The notes beneath the pieces are model-generated. The model saw only the letters and a program-made list of their open reading frames with translations. It was not told the origin of the DNA and searched no databases. Both the position numbers and the translations under genes were made by a program. Shown piece after piece: positions 11,452 to 24,008 of a stretch of DNA of 64,000 bases (within the stretch, counting starts at the first letter, position 1; every line of letters begins with the position of its first letter). Origin of the DNA: Hirundichthys speculiger (lineage: Eukaryota > Chordata > Actinopteri > Beloniformes > Exocoetidae); NCBI GenBank assembly GCA_018398805.1, contig JAGFBZ010000861.1, positions 653,501 through 717,500 of the forward strand, in the 5' to 3' direction.

Positions 11452-14400
11452 TTATCTGACGGTGACTCCAAGTTTTTCCAGCACGCGGACTCCTTTTTCC
11501 TGGTACTCCTCCCGGGTCAGCCAGAAGTTGTCCTTGTCCTTCATGATGTCGGCCAGCACGGCTCCGCCCAGGAACACCATGTGCTTTCGTCTGGGAGGAT
11601 CCTCAATCCGAATCTTAAATTTCTACAAAGCAAGGGACAGCGGGGGGTATAATTAGTCCGAAATACAGCTTAAAGTTCCCCACTGAAGGTCTACATGCTT
11701 GCTCCAACAGCGAGAGCGATATCTGCAGCAAAACCCAACCCACAAACTTCATAAGAAGTGAGCTGGGTCTCATCAAGGTAAGTAGACAAACACCGAAGGA
11801 AACGCCCAAAGTCATACCATCCTCAGTTTTTTCCATGATTTAAGGTCATTTATATTGGCCAGGACAACAAATGAGGGAGAAATAAAAGGAAAAGATCATT
11901 ATTATCCAACATATTTCTAAAAATTCAACTTGTTCCTGTTATGAGAAACTTCTTAATTGTGCCTGCTACAGCACAGGCTGTTTTATAAACTAAAGAACAC
12001 GACTTATTGGGAAATAGTCTGCGCTATGAACCATGTAAGTGACCTTAATAAAGTTTCTGATTGCTTGATCGTCTTTGATGATCAAATCATCTTTGATATT
12101 TTTCCAACCTAGTCCTTTTTTTCAAAAAACCTGAGTGCTGCATGTGGAACAGACGTAACAAGAACTGCTACAGCTTCTGTAAAAGCCAATAAGAGCCAGA
12201 GTTTGTCATTACAGGCAGCATCTTTGACGTGACATAGCCACTGTAACCGCTTTCACTGAAACATTTAATGATTTTGTAGCCAAAGTGGTCGCAAATATCC
12301 AAATCTCCTTACAAATCTTCTCAAACCACCTCCACTTGCATGCTCAGCATTTCCAAACACTCTTACTATCACCAGATGGGTGAGGGATACAGCTTCTGGT
12401 TGTTGCTCAGGAGACTTTATATCTAAATGTGGGAAAACAAACACCTGAGGGTGCGGCCTACAACCGGAGGACATGCATAGATACATGCACATACACGCAT
12501 CCAGTAATTTTCCTTGAATTACAATTTAACCAGTATTTACTATGAAATATTAAGTGTTTTTACAAATGTGTCACATTGATAAAATTCTATTTTGGACTTC
12601 TGTTCTTAAATGACTGATGACACGACTGATGCTTCTGAGCTACAGGCTGCAAACCTCCGGCACAAAATAACTAACTACTGAACATACGGAAGCTTTTCCT
12701 ACAAAATAGTTCTGTGTAAAAAACACCTTTGATTTACTAACTTGCATGTTAAATATGTAAATTATTTATAACTGAAGTGCACTGTTTTGTTTAGCTGAAC
12801 GTCATTTGGCCTCTGGCACCCCCTGGTGGTAGTTTGCAACAATTACATCAACGCAAGGAACAAAAAAATCATCAAATTTGTTTTCAAACTTCCCAGATGT
12901 GTTTGAAATGCATTTCATGAAACACAATGGGATTTATTTTACTGAACAGCAATCATGTGTAGAAAATATAAACTAAAATGACTCAAATACACTGCCAGTT
13001 AGTTGCTCTCACATGTGGGAAACCCCACCCAGGCAAACTTAAAACAAACCCTGAGAATCTGCTGGAAATATTCATTCACACCAACTGAGGAGCCACGTCA
13101 CGTAAAGCCAGTGTTCAGTTCATTCGAATGTGCCTCTAAGTTCAGCACCGTTTAAAAGAGAGAACGAAAATAATTTAAAAAAGAAAAACAACAAAACACT
13201 GGTCGCAGAGCAACCAAGTCAAATTTTGGCTAAAACTAGTGATCCAGTTTTTCCAACTCAGTCATTGTGTGAACTTTAGAGCTGTTTCGGGTCAGACTCG
13301 GCAACTACAGAAGAACTGTTAAGCCATTTTCTCACCGAAAGCTTGTCCACATCTCCCTTGAGCACGCGCTCCAGGTACAGCTGCTTAAGTTCTCGTTCCA
13401 GCCGAGAAGGCAGGCCTGGGTACATGGTGGATCCTCCAGACAACACGATGTGCTTGTAGAACTCAGGCCTGATGATGAAAAGGTGTTGTTAAAGAAGCAG
13501 CAGCTTCTTATTATAGTATGACGGCATGTTTTGCTATTTCCAGTCAACAAATGCAGAAAATTTACAACCACAACAGATTTAGTTCAGATCAAACTCTGGT
13601 GTGCACAAAATGTTTTAATCCTACATGTAAAATAATCGCCTTTAATGAAAGCTTTTGTCCAAATGGGCATTCTAAATTCATTACTTCCCAAACTGTATAT
13701 TAGTGTGGCAACTTGCTGATGCAGTGAAAGCATTTGTTCCAGTTCTCTGTGCTGATAACACAGTATATGATTGCCCTTTTACTGGCCTCACCTGGTGTCT
13801 ATGTCAGCTGCTTGGATGGTGTTGAAGAGGAGTTCAGCCACTCCGACGCCCTCCACGTTGATGAGGTGGGGCTGGAACAGAGCCTCAGGGGCCTCAAAAC
13901 GCTCTCCACCCACCTTGATCACACGACCGTCTGGCAGCTGGAGATGTGTGGGAAGGAAGAAGGGAAAAAAAAAAAAAAAAGAGAGAGAAGGAATAAAAGT
14001 ATGAGGCTACTGAAGAAATTGGATTTTTAGTACAACACTATGCAAGTGTTTATTTCCTGATTTTAAGACTCAAGAAAGATGGTGAACTTGAGTTCCGAAC
14101 TTCTCAATACACCTCAAGTATTGAGGTATACACCTTAAGTAAAAATAAATGCTTTGAATGCTGATGGAAAAATAAAATACTCCCAGACTGATGATCCTGA
14201 ACAGCACTTAAAAAGGACAGACACTCTGGGCTCCAAACTAGGTAGAGTGAATGTGTGTGACTATAAAAAGCTTTCATTCAGCAGAGGGCAGTGGGAGGAA
14301 GCAGAGCCCAGCCACCGCCACAAAGTGGCTGCACAGGAAATGATGTCACGCACAGTTCAGGGCCTTCGGCCACAGTTACATTGCCCTCCTTGTTTCGGCG

Positions 14401-17400
14401 CTCTCTACACACTCGCTCGCCTACACTAACCAAAACACACATGGTCACAGTGAGCTCCGAGACACAACATGTGCGCGGTAGGGCGTGCAGTAAGACAGAC
14501 TTCAGAACCAACGTTTAGATTCTGCGGTTCCCCCTGCAGGGGAAAAAGGACCTCGGAAAGAAAAGCAAGCCTGATGGAGAAGCACTGCAGCCCCATATGT
14601 TAGAGTCTCAGTGAAAACAGTTCGTCAGCAGCACTGCCTTGTTCTTAAAACAGCCAAAAGAGCCAACAACAGGCATGTGGTAGTCTACTTAGCTCAGAGC
14701 TGAACCAGATTTAGTTACTCCCCCTTTTGAATAGCAAAGTCTGTTTAGGGGATGATGCTATTTTAGGCAGATTTATTAAACCTGAACACATAATTTCACA
14801 TGAAAAGTCAAAGAACTGAAGAGAATTTGTAATTTTACTGACTTACAAAAGATCACACAAAACTGAAGCTTAATGCGCCTTATAAGACGATTATGGCATG
14901 GCAGGTTCTGCATCATCCTCATATTCAGTATTACCGTGTTTTGTTTTTGTCCAAATGAGGCTGCAGCTCCTTTCTGTAAGCAACATCTAATTTGCATGCT
15001 GTCCAAAAATCCAATCGATAAATCATTGCTGTTTTCACCCTAAATGAACCATCTATCTGATACAAAAAAAAAAATCAGATACTGAACCTAAACATCACTG
15101 ATCCACCAATCCTACTTCATAGGACAGATCCCCTGGATATAGAACAAGCCATGTGCAACAACGCACATATACCAGTCTTTGTCTGAGTAAACAGAATGTG
15201 AACATACCAACCAACTGAACATTGATGTCTTGCACATGACTCCCATCTCTCAGGATTAATCAAAATATTTGTATCCAATGCAACTACACATGTAAACCTT
15301 TTGTCAATGGGACCGTTAAAACTGTACAAATGTCTACCGTGTATGATTCCACCAGCACAGTGGTCTCCAGTGCGAGCTTCTGCTCCTGTTCGATGTTGTA
15401 GCCCACGTAGCACAGCTTCTCCTTCATCATGCGCACCGTCTCAAAGTCTGCAGAGTGGTTGAAGGCGTAGCCCCTCAGCAGCAACAACTGTAAATATTGA
15501 AAGGCAAACATTGAAATGGAAAAGAAAGGACGGAAAGATGGCGAGCCAATTATCTATCGTATAAAGAGCAATCCAGTTGATTTTTGAAGTCACTGTCTCG
15601 TGTGTCTTTAACGTCAGACCAGGTACCTTAATGAGGTAGCGGGTGATGTCCCTGCCTGCGATGTCCAGGCGTCTCGTCAGGTGGGGCAGACTGAAACCTT
15701 CGTACACTGGACAAATGTGCGTCACACCGTCGCCTGAGTCCACCACTACACCAGTGAGGAGGCCTGGGACACACAAAACCTACAGTTGATCTACAGTTCC
15801 ACCAAACCCAGTGTGTTAATGTGCTAAATTTAATCAGTGAGTGGTTTGAACTAATGACTGAGACCTGGATTAACACACCAAAAAACACATCTAAGCATTC
15901 TACTGCTAATAACTACAAACGGTGTTGATGATAGACTTTGGGCAAATATTTGGCTCTTACGTGAGAAACACGGTCCTGAGATTATTATTATTATTATTAT
16001 TAAGCCTTTATTAATTTAATTTTTCCAAGTTAAGATGGCCCTTAACTTGGAAAAATCCTAGATCGCCGAGAGACTTTTCCCACTTCGCGAATGCAGTCCA
16101 TTATGGTGCAACATTCATCCACACCGGCTGAGACTGGTTTTAAACTCCATGGATGGTGTCTTCAGCTCTCTATTTTTTTAAGGCTTTCAACCAAGTAACA
16201 GTGATGGGCAGTCCCTTCATTTTCTTACATACATGCAAGCACTCTGCTCAGTCTTCTCTCTTTTTTTTTTTTTTTTTTTTTTAAACAATGTTGGCATTTA
16301 TAAAGCAGTCTTTTGGGGTCTCATCACCGTATATTACACTGTATGTACGATCTTTGTTGCCATGATCTTAAACTTGGCATCAAAACACCTCATTTGTTTC
16401 CTAATTTGGCCTGGTTTTAAGCTGTTTTGTTCAGGATCTCACCGTCTTTCTGCACCTCTCAAACACCCCGACTGTTGATTGTTATGTTTAAGGCTTCACT
16501 TGTAATGAGCACATTCAGATAGCTGGCACTGTACCACCGGCTCTTGTGGATCTAACGGTGTTAAAAAGTTTAGATCCCTAATATGGGAAATTTTTTTTTT
16601 GGATCTGTTCAAAGGGGAGGGGGACAACTGATCTCATATTCTGGTCAATATGGTATAATTTATTACTGCAATGACGTAAAGGGATTATTATTAAATTAGC
16701 AGCTGTCTTCACTTACTAAAGTAACCGGTGGCAACTTCTAATGTGATCACTTAAGAGATGCGTTTGTGCTTTTTGGGTAAAAACTATACTTTCAGGGTTG
16801 GAGTAGACGAAGGAGAACCAGGGAAGTTTCTGTCATGTGAAAACTGAGGTATGTCTTGTTTGACTAAACCTTCAGCTCAAGCAAGGAAGTCTTCAAGTCT
16901 TCTTACCTTGGGCATACAGTGTTAGCACAGCCTGAATAGCAATGTAGACTCCTGCAAACTGGTAGGTCTCAAACATCACCTGTGCCAGGGATCGGGAAGA
17001 ACAAATGTTTGATGAGACGAAGTGGAAAAACAAAAAGCAGAGTCAGCAACACATGCAAATTTTTATCTGAAACATAATGCACAATTAAAAACATTGGAAA
17101 TGATTCAGAGGACTAAGCCCGGAGGCTGCCCATAATGACTGCTGCATGCTGGCTCCAAAAACAAGGGGAAAAAAATAAAAAAAATCAGTAGAATAAAAGA
17201 CCTATTCCACTGTACTCCCTCTGAGCCATCTTAAAAATAGCTTCAAACTCAAAATAAAAGGCATGTCACTGTACCTCGATTATTTTCTCACGGTTCTTGG
17301 TGGGGTTCATGGGAGGTTCGGTCAGTAGGATCTTGCAGTTGCGGGAGTCGATGTTGAGCTTCTCTGGACCAAAGGTGTAGTCCCATAGGTGTTTCATGTC

Positions 17401-20400
17401 ATCCCAGTTCCTGACAATGCCATTCTCCATGGGATAGTTTACCTCCAGCATAGAGCGCAGCTCACTGGCCTCATCTCCCACCATGAGATCCTGGAGGAAG
17501 GGTCACAGTTAAATACTTAGACGGGTGTCAGCATAGTGATCCACCCTGAAGCCCAGTTTGGACCATTCAGTGTCAGTGATAACTTCTGTCACTTCAACTT
17601 GCCTCCTTGTCAACTAGAAAACAGAGATAATCTTGAGCCATCTGTCAGATAACAGATAGATTCATGTAGCCGTTCAGCTTTACACTCAGTTGCCCAGCAT
17701 GCACCACAAGGCATCATTTTCCATGCATTTACACCTGGAAACACTTCACCTCAGCTACAGTAAACCACTTGTTTTATCCCCATTCAACTCTCCACATGCA
17801 AGGCAGCCTGGTAATGTAAACAGCTGCTGGGTTAGAGCTCAATGTTAGCCACGCAGTCAAGCATCTCACGTTCCACTTGGAGACATCAAAAGCCTACTAA
17901 AGGCAGCCATTTTATGGGTTCATCCTGTGCGCTTTGGCATTAACAAAATACCAGTCACAGGCATCGCTTCCATGTGTTCTCAATAAAAGAAAAAAGAAAA
18001 AAAAAAAGGTAACAGAAAAACAGATGTGCTTCCGTCTGATTCTCAGCTGTCTGCCATGCATCTTTGAGTATGGATACTTCCTCTGCACTTGAGAAAAAGG
18101 TGACACACTAGCAGGATATTACTTAAAATTGTTCCCTGCTTCATAATGGCAGGCTAAAAATATCCATAATGGACACAGATGCAGCAAATTAGTAATTTGG
18201 AAGCAAGTGCTCCAGCTGCAGCTGACATTTCAATTTCTTTTCTGCTGAAAGTTGCAGTAGGATTTAGTAGCATTTAGCTGCCTGGATGCACGAGGAGATC
18301 AGAGACTCTGAAAATGGATTCGTTCCAAAATCTCTTTTAGCCCTCCATCGATAACAGCTGGCCTATGATTCATCGCAGCTATTTCTGCTAACGCATTCAG
18401 CCTGTAGAAAGGAGTACACCAACACAAAATGATGTACACCTAACCCATACTCTGCCACTCATTTGGCCAACACCACTCAAACTTATTATAAACACACACG
18501 CACAAAAAGAAGGATCAAACACATGGTTTTGAAGAAAAATAGAACTAAGGGTGAGTTTTTTTTTTTTTTTTAATGAAGATGATGAAAAGAAAATGAAAAA
18601 CAGAATCTATAAAATGGAAAGAGCATAACATGGCACAACCCTCTTTAGCAGGCAAGAGCAGGAGGCACACATCAACCTGAACTTACCATCTTCTGAGCAT
18701 TCTACTTCACCAAGGGAGAACAAAACATGGAGGAAGAGGAAGGTAGGTATAATAAAAATAAATAAAGAAATAAATCAAAGGGATGAATAAAGAAAATAAT
18801 TGAAAAGGACTACAGAGAGGTTGAGAGAGGCACCATACTAATATAAAACATCTGGTTTCCTAACAACTCAGTCCCAACAAACTAATCTTTCCCCAAATTA
18901 CAGGGCCCAATATATCAATGTCATATTGGGAGAGAGGAGCCACAAATATCATCAACTTGTATTCAGACTACTTGAGATATTGACATTATGCTTGATTGAG
19001 CTAACTAGCTTTGATTTCTTATCGTATCATATTCTTTTGTCTTCATCCCCGGTTACCTGAGCAGATGGCACTTAGAACAAAGACTTCCTCGTCAGAGGAA
19101 ACGATCAGACAACCCAGACGTACCTTGATCTCAATGTTTCCCACTTTGGCTGTTGAGCGAATGATGGGTCTCCCAACGAGCGCAGGGAAGATGTGCTCTG
19201 GGAAGTTGGAGCCTGCATAGCCGCACTTGACGAACTACAACAGAAAGATAAGAAAACCAGAGGAAAGGAAATAATTAACAAGCAAACCAAGATAACAGCT
19301 GTGCAACACAGTGAGACAACATCACCATGATCTCTCCTATAATAGCTGATTTAATCAGCATTTTAGACTGAGTTAATGAAAACGTTTCAGACGTTTTTGT
19401 CTGAATTAGCAGAACATATGTGGGCAGTGTGCATTTGCTTTTTAGCATGACAGCAGAAAAAAATATGTAAAGTGTGTAATGTCTAAAAATGTATTATGTT
19501 TGGGCCAAACTTCTAAATCATACTCTATTTGTTACTAAAAAAAATAGAGCTATTTAATGTTAATGAAAGAGTACATCAGTGTGTTTCATATTCTCAAGAC
19601 TCTTTCCAGCATTAATAGCAACAAATAAGACATCAACAGGACTAAAATATTAAGTCAAACACCTTTTAATAACTTCATAAGACTATCATGCTACATAAAC
19701 AAGTTGGAGACATCAGCCAAGCAGGCAGAGGCCATTACTGCTCACTGCAATAGTTAAAAAAGCTCAGATAACTGAATCACTGAACTGTGTAGCAGCTCTG
19801 CAGACTCAGAAAGGATGGCATTTAGGATGCATCAGTGTATATATATATATATATATATCTATATCTAAAACACAAGAGTAACCACAAAGGAAGTATGGCT
19901 GAGAGATATGACTTCAAATCAATATGACGATTAATTGGTCATGTTACCTCGATTACAATGAATGACCAACTATTTTAGTATTGTTCTCACTATTGTTTTT
20001 GCACTTGGATCATTTTTTTCAACTTCAATCAAGCTCAACCATTTAAAAAAGTTTTTTTTGTTTGATAAAAGAGTGCAATCTGTGATTTTAAAACAAGTCA
20101 AAGAAAATACACACTTTAACAATATATACTACCCAACCCTAAAAAGGAAGATAATGTGAGACTTTCACTCAATCTGCAAATTTAAATATGATTAAGCAGC
20201 TAATTAATGTGCAAATAGCTCAAATCAGTTCCAGAATAGCATCGCACATAATGGCAGCTTGTTGCAGAAGTTCCTGTCACACTGGTTGACTCTTTAAAGA
20301 GACTTAATTTTTGACAGTTACCACAATCCATTTATTTCCCTTTGGGGACAAAAGTATCACTGGCCTGAATTGAATATTTGGTCGAAATGGGGACTAAAAA

Positions 20401-21905
20401 CTTATGAATGGGTCTTTATAGTGACTTTGTAACAGTGACCGAGTCACTCTGATTTTTACTGCAGCAACATAATTTTGCTTTGAGGATTAATGAAGTGTTA
20501 TTGAAATAAATTAGGTTTACCAGTTCAGAGTTGCAGTCATGTGAAAAAGTCACACATCACATTTGGACTATGAGGTTAAACAGAATGTGTCAGAGGCATA
20601 AATGTCTGTGGCTCAGTCTCTTCTCACTTCCTCCTGATTTCTCAGTTTCAACCGTGTCACAGGGCAGGTTTCAATTTCTTTTTCCCCGCCCTCCACTTCA
20701 CACAATCCTTCTTGAAAAAAAGTCACATCAACTCAAAAACCCCATATTAGACTGTGACATGCTGAGCTAACATCCTCTTTGACTGCTAGTCAACGTTTAG
20801 ATCAGGAAGTATCTGCACAAAAGGCAGCGGTTGCCTGTGTGTGCAGTGAGCAATAATTTAAGCACAAACCAAAATAGGCATAATTTACAGCGGCTGGTGT
20901 AGAAGACACATTTTAACCCAGACATTAAAAAAATAACAGATTAAAAAAAAAAACACCTGTATCACATATCTGTGTTTACAGCTTAATTGTTACACAAATA
21001 TATATAAATAAATAAGATCCATCCAAATGTAACAAGAGCTCAGATGCCACTAGTTTTTGGTTATATGGTTATTTTCCATTCAGGTGAAGTCTTCCGCAAC
21101 GCTTCTTACAACTTCCTAACATGTTCATAAACTTGTCAACAGCAAGAAAAAATCTAATTATACGACATATGTTAAAACAGGTCGGTGTACAGAAGATAAA
21201 ACTTGATTTGTTTGTTGTTTCCAGTGCCCGTGCACCTCTCCAGGTAACATTTTAGGGGCGAAGCTGATGTTCGGCCGTAGAGACAGAGATCATGTAGGAG
21301 GTTCCTCATTCACCTGACACGGCCTAGACAGCGGTACACCTAGCTGCCGACGAGCGTCTGTACAAAGAAAAAAATCTAGCGGCTCCTTTTTATTTTAGCT
21401 AAGCACACTAACAGGACAGCAGAAACAAATGAATCTGCACATTCCGAGTGGTTGCTGAACAAATCGCTAAAACCCCTGACGCAGCTGGCAGACAGCAGGA
21501 ACCAGACGTCCAGCTGTTTGAACTAGCCAGCTAGCACCTTTAGCTCCGCGACCGCTGGGGACAAAAAAGCAGTTATTTGTCCGCGCTGACTTGGACGCAT
21601 AAGCGGTTTTGAGCGCCACGGCCATAGCTGTGAATTCAACTTTCGAGTTGACATTTTGCAGATGTTCTGTGCGCTGTTTCCGCGTCAAGAGTGGATGAAT
21701 GAAAATTAGCGAGCTAGGCGGCTAACTAGCTTCACACCCAGTTTCGGGCTAGCTAGGGACGCTGACACTTCCTGTTTCGGCAAATCTTTCGACATGTCTG
21801 CGCCGTTTAAAGCGAGGCACGACTCGACAAAGCACGAATGCGAAACCGCAAACCTACCCCGGTTCCATTGTCACAGACCACCACTTTCCTTCCTTGGCTG
21901 TCCAT
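11452..21905 (-). CDS. actr2: Actin-related protein 2 (Arp2/3 complex subunit), complete
   Basis: Arp2 is the actin-like subunit that, with Arp3, forms the first two subunits of a new branch in the Arp2/3 complex; it binds ATP. Coding exons in transcript order: 21905-21858, 19234-19124, [optional 18701-18687], 17490-17275, 16979-16907, 15763-15627, 15487-15338, 13937-13792, 13468-13336 and 11622-11452 (TAA). All have GT/AG borders and matching phases. They sum to 394 codons, the family's usual length, or 399 with the microexon. The start [16 protein letters not shown] is the normal Arp2 N-terminus with the first nucleotide-binding loop. [11 protein letters not shown] is the second phosphate loop, [15 protein letters not shown] follows, and the C-terminus is [13 protein letters not shown]. 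No frame breaks are seen, so the gene looks functional and strongly conserved. It converges with spred2 as in the mammalian neighbourhood. Confidence 0.97.
11623..17274 (-). other. actr2: actr2 introns 3'-half (between exons listed for actr2)
   Basis: The introns are 11623-13335, 13469-13791, 13938-15337, 15488-15626, 15764-16906 and 16980-17274. I see no embedded gene. Notable items are an A-rich run at 13968-13980, a short ATT repeat at 15981-16001, a perfect 16-bp hairpin at 16019-16056 and a T20 run near 16261. The remaining sequence is unremarkable AT-rich intron. Confidence 0.6.
16019..16056. repeat. Perfect inverted repeat (16-bp arms, 6-nt loop)
   Basis: ATTTTTCCAAGTTAAG, then ATGGCC, then the exact reverse complement CTTAACTTGGAAAAAT. 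It lies in an actr2 intron and is either a hairpin in the pre-mRNA or a remnant of a small palindromic element. Confidence 0.8.
17491..19123 (-). other. actr2: actr2 introns flanking the microexon
   Basis: These introns run 17491-18686 and 18702-19123. The microexon acceptor is preceded by a pyrimidine-rich tract (TCCTCTTCCTCC and TTCTCCC on the minus strand). Poly(A)/poly(T) runs occur near 17990 and 18556. No other gene-like signal is present. Confidence 0.6.
18687..18701 (-). CDS. actr2: actr2 microexon (15 nt, encodes NAQKM)
   Basis: On the minus strand, AATGCTCAGAAGATG is flanked by GAAGTAG on the acceptor side and GTAAGT, a consensus donor, on the other. It sits between the exon ending EIK and the exon starting DLMVGDE, both in phase 0, so inclusion adds exactly five residues (NAQKM). 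From memory, mammalian ACTR2 also makes a 399-residue isoform with a five-residue insert at this same point. Inference: this is an orthologous alternative microexon. The insertion falls in the region equivalent to the actin D-loop in subdomain 2. Confidence 0.8.
19235..21857 (-). other. actr2: actr2 first intron
   Basis: A 2.6-kb intron between the first coding exon (CDNGTG) and the second (FVKCGYAG). It has a (TA)n run at 19838-19859 and several AT-rich stretches. The part next to exon 1 (about 21500-21857) is GC-richer and contains GCTAGCTAG-type direct motifs. No embedded gene was recognised. Confidence 0.6.
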
Positions 21906-22020
21906 TATGTTAAAGCCCAGTTGCCGCTGAACCTCCCTCAACTTTCTTCGGCAAGCCGGAAGGAAGACACACCAACCCGGCCGAGAAGAGGAAGGGAAGA
22001 GTGCTCATCCGGTGTGTGAC
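21906..22020 (-). promoter_or_regulatory. actr2: actr2 5' UTR and probable promoter
   Basis: Just upstream of the actr2 ATG, the sequence is locally GC-rich. It carries an Ets/GABP-like CCGGAAGG at 21956-21963 and a second GGAT core near 22009 (ATCCGG on the + strand). There is no obvious TATA box. This fits a housekeeping promoter. The transcription start was not determined. Confidence 0.4.
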
Positions 22021-22426
22021 GGAGCCCCCTGAGCGTCAGCCTGTCTGTTTAAATGTCTTCCACAAAATACAGTAAATTCACATCTAGTAGAAATTAATTA
22101 GCAGCCATGGTGGATGAAATGATTCCCAGGTTGCTCTGTGAAAGCCTCCCACCTTGTCTGGAAGCGATAATGTCTATAAGGAGAAATAATCTCAACAAAA
22201 ACAATCAATCTAAACGTACATTTCAAAATCAGGCCCATGCAGTATACAGAGAGAGATTTGGTAAATCTTTCATGGGCTCAACCCACATGCTGCTCATCCC
22301 ACAAATGCATGTTCTTTACAAATGTGGCCCCACCTAAAAAAATGAATAAGCAGGCTTCGCAATGGGATAATATTTATAATTTATTGCTAAGAAACATGTT
22401 ACAACAAAGAAATAATCTATGAAATA

Positions 22427-22439
22427 ATATATATATATG

Positions 22440-22478
<39 letters not shown>

Positions 22479-22480
22479 GT
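22427..22480. repeat. AT-rich microsatellite
   Basis: (AT)n with interspersed GT and AC dinucleotides. Confidence 0.85.
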
Positions 22481-22499
22481 AGATCTGTGTGTTCAGGTG

Positions 22500-22800
22500 G
22501 TAGGTATTACTTCTACTTCTAGCAACCTCAGTGTTCTTCATGGATCGTCTTGGGACCAGTTCTGTTCACTTTACATATTAACAATCTTGATCGGAAAGTA
22601 TTTCATGCCAAAATAAATGTTCATGATAGTATAATGTGCCGTGTTGCCTCTACACCAGCAGAGGCCTTTTCAAAAAAAAAAAAAAAACAAACAGAAGCCT
22701 TATATCAGCTACAACAAGCATTTAATGATTTTTGACGCACCTCAGATCCGTAAAACCAGGGTTAAATTATCTTTTTGATAGTAAACACTTTTAAAACACA
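22500..22800 (+). mobile_element. Non-LTR retrotransposon (LINE) reverse transcriptase remnant
   Basis: The + strand reads GPVLFTLHINNLD, then HAKINVHDS, then VASTPAEAFS and QQAFNDF, and a frame-shifted block resembling the ADKT motif. This is the order of reverse transcriptase motifs in fish LINEs. The catalytic YADD position reads VHDS. There is a one-base break before GPVLF, a poly(A) insertion near 22670, and stops afterwards. The fragment is therefore dead and truncated at both ends. The clade cannot be assigned by eye. Confidence 0.7.
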
Positions 22801-24008
22801 GTTCAGAACTTGTGGAATATTAGTTATGTTTGTGAAAATGCTATTTTCTGATTTACACAAATTTAGTCTTCTGATATCTCAATATGATTCTTCCTTTCAG
22901 GTAGGAGAAACTGTATAAAACGTTTTTGTTTTTGGTTTGTAAAACTGTCAAATGCTCTTTTTGGCCCTTTTGCCGTCTGCCAAGTCAGAAGCCAACTCCA
23001 GGCTCCTTGTCTGTATTGAGAGTCCCAACACTCGATCATCACACCATGTCACATAACAGAAAAAGTGACTTAGCAGTCACATCAGAAATCCAGAACGAAT
23101 ACCTCAGATATGGATGCGTTGGTTAGGATTTTTGCCAAAGGAGACAGGAAACTAATTATGCAGACCGACGGTCAGATCAATATCTACAATGTCCTTCATA
23201 ATGTTTTGAACAAAGATGTAATTGTCATGTTGCCCACCTATTATTTGTACCAGCCCTTTCTAATGTAACTGGCTAGATGTTCCAGCCCAGATGCTCACAG
23301 ACTACTGCACTGATAGATATGTGCTTCAGAGCTGATCGTAAACGTTTTAGTGTCAGCATGGATAAATTTATGTGTCTGCATATGCAGGTCTGCATGCTGG
23401 AATACTGCGACAAGCAAGTAGACAAAACTCAAATGTATATTGTCATATACTCAGAAATTACACTTAACGTGTCACGGACTCAAATTGTCCATGAAGTGCA
23501 TACTCTTTCTCAAATGACTAATATATCGTCTAATATATAAATCATAACTCATAGTAACTTTGTGTTAATAATAACCTTCACTTTTGCACAGCCTGGTGCT
23601 TTTTTTACATGAGCATGCATGCATAAAGAATATTCAAAGCAAATATACATGTTAGAGGGAAAAGAAATTAAATTCAAACTACAACTGCACAAGGAGATTA
23701 ATGCTTCAACACGCAACAGTACAAATGCAGATTTGCTTCTCTACAGTTGGCTGATAACGGTGCTTTGAGATTAATGTGATTTTTTTCCTTTTGAAGATAT
23801 TCTGCCTCTTTCCTGGCAGCTGAGGCTGGATGCAAAAAATTACCAGCAGGTGGAGTATTTGGACTAAAACTGGATGATTAAGGCTCATTTTGCTTATAGC
23901 TCATAAAGTCTGCAGAGTATTTGACTACAGTGGGGCCTTTTTAGTAATTTACTTATTCTTTCTTACTTTGCTGATATTCAAAAACTCTAACAAGTTTGTA
24001 GTGCTAGA

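Larger units (their letters stand above)
22021..24008. other. Intergenic region between actr2 5' end and aftph 3' end
   Basis: About 2 kb with no intact gene. It contains an AT microsatellite (22427-22480) and a dead LINE reverse transcriptase fragment (about 22500-22800). The rest, 22800-24000, probably includes the aftph 3' UTR and shows no recognised element. Confidence 0.55.
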
